Assembly (NCBI GenBank): GCA_946610035.1
Contig: CAMOCC010000018.1
Location: 1-42,237, forward strand
Length of the DNA stretch: 42,237 nucleotides
Origin: an uncultured Verrucomicrobiota bacterium
Lineage (GTDB): Bacteria; Verrucomicrobiota; Kiritimatiellia; RFP12; UBA1067
Direction of reading: 5' to 3'
The position numbers and the translations under genes were made by a program. The notes beneath the pieces were generated by a model that searched no databases, was not told the origin of the DNA, and saw nothing but the letters and a program-made list of their open reading frames with translations. Shown piece after piece: positions 38,648 to 42,237 of the stretch; position 1 is the first letter of the stretch, and each line of letters opens with the position of its first letter.

Positions 38648-40072
38648 ATGAATGTTCAAAGAACCATAACTGCGCTTGCGATCGCCGCGTCGGTCTGCGG
38701 ATGCGGAACGATAAGGTCCGCACGCGAGGCGCAGAGGCGCGTCGAGGCCGATGCGTCTGCCCGCACCTCCGCACGCGTGGACCTCAACGGATTTTCGCTG
38801 GCGCGGCTTGTTGACTTCGCGCTCACAAACCGTCCCTCGATGGTTTCCGCCGCGCTGGCGGTGAAAGATGCCCGTCTTGCGATGAAGGAGATTGCGGCGG
38901 ACGCCCCGCTCGCATCGGAGACGCCGTGGAACGCGCTTGGCGCCGACGTTTCGATGGGCTATTCCGAGAGGTCCGTCGCCAAGCACCTGGAGGACTTCGA
39001 GTTCAAGACGAAGAAGGGGAAGGGGACTGGATCGCTCTCCGTCGACCTCCTCGTCTACGATTTCGGACGCAACGCCGCGCGCGCCCGCGCGCAGGCCGAG
39101 AACGTGCTCGCGGCGGAGAGCGCGCTCGCCCAGGAGGGCTTCCTCGTGTGCGACGAGGTGTCCGCCGCGTATTTCGCGCTTCTGCGCAACGACGCGCTTC
39201 TCGAAGTCGCCGCGACGAACGTCGCGATGTACGCGGAGCACCTGAAGAGGGCGGAGGACCGCCTTTCGCTCGGCGAGGCGATGGAGCTGGACGTCCTGAG
39301 GGCGCGCCTCGACCTCGCCACGGCGAGGGAATCGCTCGTCTCCGCGTCCAACGACGTCGCGACGGCCGGGGCGGAGCTCATGTCCGCCCTCGGCGTGGAC
39401 GCCTCCTCCGGCGACTGCGCGGAGGTGTTCTCGGTTCGGCCCGGCTCGCTCGCCCGCGCCGTGCGCAACCTCTCCGACACCGCAGGCACCTCCGCCGAGC
39501 TGTACGACTTCGGCTCCACAAATGCGCCGGCGCTCGTCATCGCCCGTGCGAAGCTGCGCGCCGCGTCCGCGCAGGTCGACTACGCCGTTGCTGACATGAT
39601 GCCGAACCTTTCGGCGAGCGCGTCGCTGAACTGGACCGATCCGCTCTGGTACTGGCAGTGGGGAGTGTCCGCCTTCGAGTCGCTTTTCACGGGCTTCCGC
39701 CGGACGACGGCTGTCGACCGCGCGGTCGTGGCCATGGAGTCCGCCGCAAGCGCCGTCGAGTCGGAGGAGCTGTCGCTCTCGCGCAGCCTTGAGCTCGCCG
39801 TGGCCGAGCGCGACAGCGCCCGCGCGTCGCTTGCGGCGTCCGTCACCCGGGTCAAGGAGGCGAGGCGCAACCTCGACACCGTAGCCGCGAGGTACGGGGT
39901 TGGCGACGTGTCGCGCGTCGATTTCACGGACGCCGTATCCGACCATGCGGACGCACTGGGGAACCGCGTCCGGGCCTTCTATCGCGGGCAGATCGCGGAG
40001 GCCCACATACTGAAGCTGGTGGGGTCCGCCCCGGACTACCACGAGGAAGTAACCCCTGAGGAGGAGAACTGA
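38648..40072 (+). CDS. TolC/OprM-family outer-membrane efflux lipoprotein
   Basis: 474 residues. A lipoprotein signal ends in VCGC with Cys19 lipidated, as in OprM. The mature protein contains two OEP (outer-membrane efflux) repeats rich in long coiled-coil helices: LVDFALTNRPSMVSAALAV, then VYDFGRNAARARAQAENVLAAE in the first and MMPNLSASASLNWTDP with LFTGFRRTTAVDRAVVAME in the second. It should trimerise into an outer-membrane channel. It shares one base with the adaptor gene (TGATG). Confidence 0.9.
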   Translation: MNVQRTITALAIAASVCGCGTIRSAREAQRRVEADASARTSARVDLNGFSLARLVDFALTNRPSMVSAALAVKDARLAMKEIAADAPLASETPWNALGADVSMGYSERSVAKHLEDFEFKTKKGKGTGSLSVDLLVYDFGRNAARARAQAENVLAAESALAQEGFLVCDEVSAAYFALLRNDALLEVAATNVAMYAEHLKRAEDRLSLGEAMELDVLRARLDLATARESLVSASNDVATAGAELMSALGVDASSGDCAEVFSVRPGSLARAVRNLSDTAGTSAELYDFGSTNAPALVIARAKLRAASAQVDYAVADMMPNLSASASLNWTDPLWYWQWGVSAFESLFTGFRRTTAVDRAVVAMESAASAVESEELSLSRSLELAVAERDSARASLAASVTRVKEARRNLDTVAARYGVGDVSRVDFTDAVSDHADALGNRVRAFYRGQIAEAHILKLVGSAPDYHEEVTPEEEN

Positions 40073-41346
40073 TGAATCGAGTCTGTTGCTGGGCCGCAGT
40101 CGCTGCGGCGGTTGCGCTTGCGGGATGCAAGGGCGGGGACGAGAAGGGGAAGGTGTCGTTCAGGACCGCCCCCGTGGTGAGGACGGACGTAATCCGGACC
40201 GTCGAGGCGACCGGGACGGTGACGCCGCGCAACTCTTCGAGCGGCATCCCCGTAGGCGCGCAGGTGAACGGCAAGCTCATAAAGCTCTTCGTCGACTACA
40301 ACTCGACCGTCACCAACGGACAGGTCGTAGCTCTCATCGACCCGCTCGTCTACGACGCCTCGTACAAGAGCGCCGTCGCGCAGCTGCACGTCAACGAGGC
40401 GAACGTCGAGGTGCGCAGGGCGTCGCTGAAGTCCGCCGAGGCCGAGCTGACGCTCGCAAGGAAGACGTTCGAGCGGAAGAAGGCGCTCGTCGCCAAGGCC
40501 ATGGCGCCCGTTGCGGACCTCGACGACGCCCAGGAGTCGCTGGAGAGGGCCGAAGCCTCCGTCGAGCAGGCGAAGGCGAACCTCAAGAGCGCCGAGGCCT
40601 CGGTCGAGCAGTCCAGGGCGACGGCGGACAAGGCGAAGGCCGACCTCGAATACTGCACGATCGTCTCGCCGGTGAACGGCGTCGTGATCGACCGCAAGGT
40701 CGAGGAGGGCGAGACGGTCGTCTCGTCCATGAACGCCGTCCCCGTCCTCTCCATAGCCGAGGACCTGAAGACTGTCTGGATCGAGGCGAAGATACCAGAG
40801 GCGGACGTCGGCAACATCAAGATCGGGCAGTCCGTGACCTTCACGGCGGACGCCTACCGCAGGCAGTTCAATGGCAGCGTGAAGCAGATCCGCAAGGCGG
40901 CCACGACGACGAACAACGTCGTGACGTTCCCGGTCATCATCGAGGCGGAGAACCCGGACGAGATGCTCTTCCCCGGCATGACGGCGACGCTCGCCATCGA
41001 GACGGCGAGGGCCGAGGACGTTCCCGTCGTTTCGGCGGCGGCATTGAGGTTCCGCCCGAAGGCGGAGGATCGCGACAGGGTCCGGGGCGAGGTGCCGCGC
41101 GGACCGAAGCTCTGGTTCGAGAAGGGTGACGGGACGCTTGAGCCAGTCCTAGTCGAGGAGGGAGTCTCGGACGACTCCTTCGTCCAGGTCAAGGCGATGG
41201 ACGGGTCGAATCTGGAGGGCCGCAATGCGGTCATAGGCTATGAGACGGCCCGCATCAAGGCGAACGGCGACGGCGCCAGCAACCCGTTCATGCCCAAGCC
41301 CCCGCAGCGCGGTTCAAAGGGAACCGCCCCGGAACCGAGGAAGTAG
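40072..41346 (+). CDS. MacA-like periplasmic adaptor (membrane fusion lipoprotein)
   Basis: 424 residues. Lipobox VALAGC with Cys19. The order is that of RND/MacA adaptors: beta-barrel strand APVVRTDVIRTVEATGTVTP, lipoyl half PVGAQVNGKLIKLFVDYNSTV, a long coiled-coil hairpin (about 95-200, with EASVEQAKANLKSAEASVEQ), lipoyl half YCTIVSPVNGVVIDRKVEEGETV, then the beta-barrel and a membrane-proximal part. It bridges an inner-membrane transporter with the outer-membrane channel. The transporter itself (a MacB or RND pump) is not found within this window; the repeat field starts directly after the stop. Confidence 0.92.
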   Translation: MNRVCCWAAVAAAVALAGCKGGDEKGKVSFRTAPVVRTDVIRTVEATGTVTPRNSSSGIPVGAQVNGKLIKLFVDYNSTVTNGQVVALIDPLVYDASYKSAVAQLHVNEANVEVRRASLKSAEAELTLARKTFERKKALVAKAMAPVADLDDAQESLERAEASVEQAKANLKSAEASVEQSRATADKAKADLEYCTIVSPVNGVVIDRKVEEGETVVSSMNAVPVLSIAEDLKTVWIEAKIPEADVGNIKIGQSVTFTADAYRRQFNGSVKQIRKAATTTNNVVTFPVIIEAENPDEMLFPGMTATLAIETARAEDVPVVSAAALRFRPKAEDRDRVRGEVPRGPKLWFEKGDGTLEPVLVEEGVSDDSFVQVKAMDGSNLEGRNAVIGYETARIKANGDGASNPFMPKPPQRGSKGTAPEPRK

Positions 41347-41500
41347 CGATCACGTTTCGTCAAGATTGGCATATCGACTTTCGCATCATACTCAAGGCGA
41401 GATGTATGCCATCGACCCCCCGAGGGGTTTTGGAGACGCGGCTTCCAGCCGCGTCAAGTGCGCCAAGTGCAATTGGGGACAGTCCCCGTGGGGTTTTGGA

Positions 41501-41802
41501 GACGCGGCTTCCAGCCGCGTCAAGTGCGCCAAGTGCAATTCGGGACAGTCCCCGTGGGGTTTATTTGCAGGGGGTTGCGTCGCTCCGCGACGCAACAAGG
41601 AAGACCCAACCGCCGGTAGGGCGCGATCGCCGAGCGCGCCTCTTATCTACACGCTCTACACGTTCTACATGGCAAAAATGATGGCTCATCGGAGTTTTTG
41701 CACAAAAGCTTGGCTTGAGGCAATTGGTCCCCGTGAGGTTTGGAGACGCGGCTTCCAGCCGCGTCAAATGCGCTAAAGTAGTCGTAAACCAATCACTTGA
41801 TT
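41501..41802. repeat. 302-bp tandem repeat, unit 1
   Basis: The unit starts with a family A palindrome and runs through a GGGACAGTCCCC motif, a family B palindrome, a GGCGCG hairpin, a CTACACG run, a unique stretch (GATGGCTCATCGGAG) and a second family A palindrome. It ends with CCAATCACTTGATT. Unit 2 follows at 41803 without a gap. Confidence 0.85.
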
Positions 41803-42103
41803 GACGCGGCTTCCAGCCGCGTCAAGTACGCCAAGTGCAATTGGGGACAGTCCCTTTGGGGTTTATTTGCAGGGGGTTGCGTCGCTCCGCGACGCAACAA
41901 GGAAGTCCCAACCGCTGGTAGGGCGCGATCGCCGAGCGCGCCTCCTATCTACACGCTCTACACGTTCTACACGGCTAAAATGATGGCTCATCGGAGTTTT
42001 TGCACAAAACTTGGCTTGAGGCAATTGGTCCCCGTGAGGTTTGGAGACGCGGCTTCCAGCCGCGTCAAATGCGCTAAAGTATTCGTAAACCAATCACTCG
42101 ATT
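41803..42103. repeat. 302-bp tandem repeat, unit 2 (301 bp)
   Basis: Nearly identical to unit 1, with scattered substitutions and a one-base length difference near 42008. It ends with CCAATCACTCGATT, directly followed by the inverted family A palindrome at 42104-42124. Confidence 0.85.
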
Positions 42104-42237
42104 GACGCGGCTGGAAGCCGCGTCTCCAAACAATTTTACCCCTCTTCCTCTCCCTCTGGCTATCCTACCCCGAAAGGCTATGCTGGAATATCCCCACTTT
42201 TTAACCCCTGAAATGAGTCGCATGCCTGATTTTATTG

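Larger units (their letters stand above)
41347..42237. repeat. Gene-free repeat field after the efflux operon
   Basis: No gene is supported in this 0.9-kb stretch. It holds direct family A palindromes at 41435-41455, 41501-41521, 41745-41765, 41803-41823 and 42046-42066, an inverted one at 42104-42124, family B palindromes near 41574-41596 and 41876-41898, GGGGACAGTCCC motifs at 41475-41487, 41542-41553 and 41843-41854, GGCGCG/CGCGCC hairpins, and CTACACG runs like those at 25767-25797. The last 100 bases look unique, with no feature I can name. Confidence 0.8.

Noticed and set aside
38249-40042. 597-codon minus-strand frame across the efflux gene and queC
   Set aside because: It runs through two well-supported genes and shows only a low-complexity Arg-rich translation.
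41501-42103. Possible CRISPR array
   Set aside because: The repeat unit is 302 bp with two tandem copies and no short unique spacers, and no cas genes are near.
41240-42105. Several frames of 60-178 codons in the terminal repeat field
   Set aside because: They consist of repeated palindrome translations and are duplicated with the 302-bp unit; no start signals or domains.
1-42237. tRNA or rRNA genes
   Set aside because: I found no cloverleaf with a GTTCGA-type T loop and CCA-proximal stem in the non-coding stretches, and no rRNA-like sequence; a covariance search would be decisive.

Overview
The window is GC-rich, tightly packed bacterial chromosome. The best guess for its source is an uncultured member of the PVC superphylum, probably Kiritimatiellota (Verrucomicrobia subdivision 5), of the gut or sediment type. 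The reasons are a divergent FtsZ next to FtsA and FtsQ, a MurC-MurB fusion, Pal and Tat genes (a Gram-negative envelope), secreted beta-helix and GH81 carbohydrate enzymes, and very abundant interspersed palindromic repeats. This placement is an inference from gene content; no rRNA gene is present to confirm it.

Layout. 1-6415 (+): the end of a secreted beta-solenoid protein, then a beta-1,3-glucan locus with a secreted parallel beta-helix protein, a 1245-residue GH81 glucanase with two discoidin-like domains, and a scarred third gene that is an internally deleted copy of the beta-helix gene. 6517-9617 (+): Pal-like lipoprotein, TatA/B-like, TatC and a TrkH/KtrB potassium channel subunit. 9618-10500: gene-free, filled with palindromic repeats. 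10545-13369 (+): Nfu-like protein, a shortened PaaK-like protein, a secreted esterase and a HAD phosphatase. 13385-20355 (-): ddl-ftsQ-ftsA-ftsZ-mutL-glycosyltransferase, the first four joined by 4-bp ATGA overlaps. Divergent from it, 20397-23795 (+): murC-murB fusion, birA and a PglC-type sugar transferase. 23770-26139: an island-like insert with an AT-rich lipoprotein gene, a truncated and frameshifted O-antigen-ligase-like gene and a gene stub, bounded by a duplicated 3' end of the sugar transferase gene. 26163-37878 (+): obgE, an AAA/DUF4143 ATPase, panB, queH, a phosphomannomutase, dxr, ribBA, uppS, cdsA, a CapD-type 4,6-dehydratase and murF. 37882-38547 (-): queC. 38648-41346 (+): an outer-membrane efflux lipoprotein and a MacA-like adaptor. 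41347-42237: a second repeat field with a 302-bp tandem duplication.

The common theme is envelope construction. Dxr and UppS make the polyprenyl carrier, CdsA makes phospholipid precursors, MurC/MurB/MurF/Ddl make the peptidoglycan precursor, FtsQAZ place the septum, and the PglC, CapD, phosphomannomutase, GT2 and ligase-like genes build surface glycans.

Two signals stand out. First, many promoters share an extended -10 element (TATG-R-TATAAT or TGG-TATAAT) lying only 6-11 bases before the start codon, which predicts leaderless or nearly leaderless transcripts for essential genes. Second, a palindromic 13-mer (GGGGAC-A/T-GTCCCC), common in the intergenic repeat fields, also sits in frame inside murC-murB and birA, and has expanded into a 24-bp minisatellite inside MurC.
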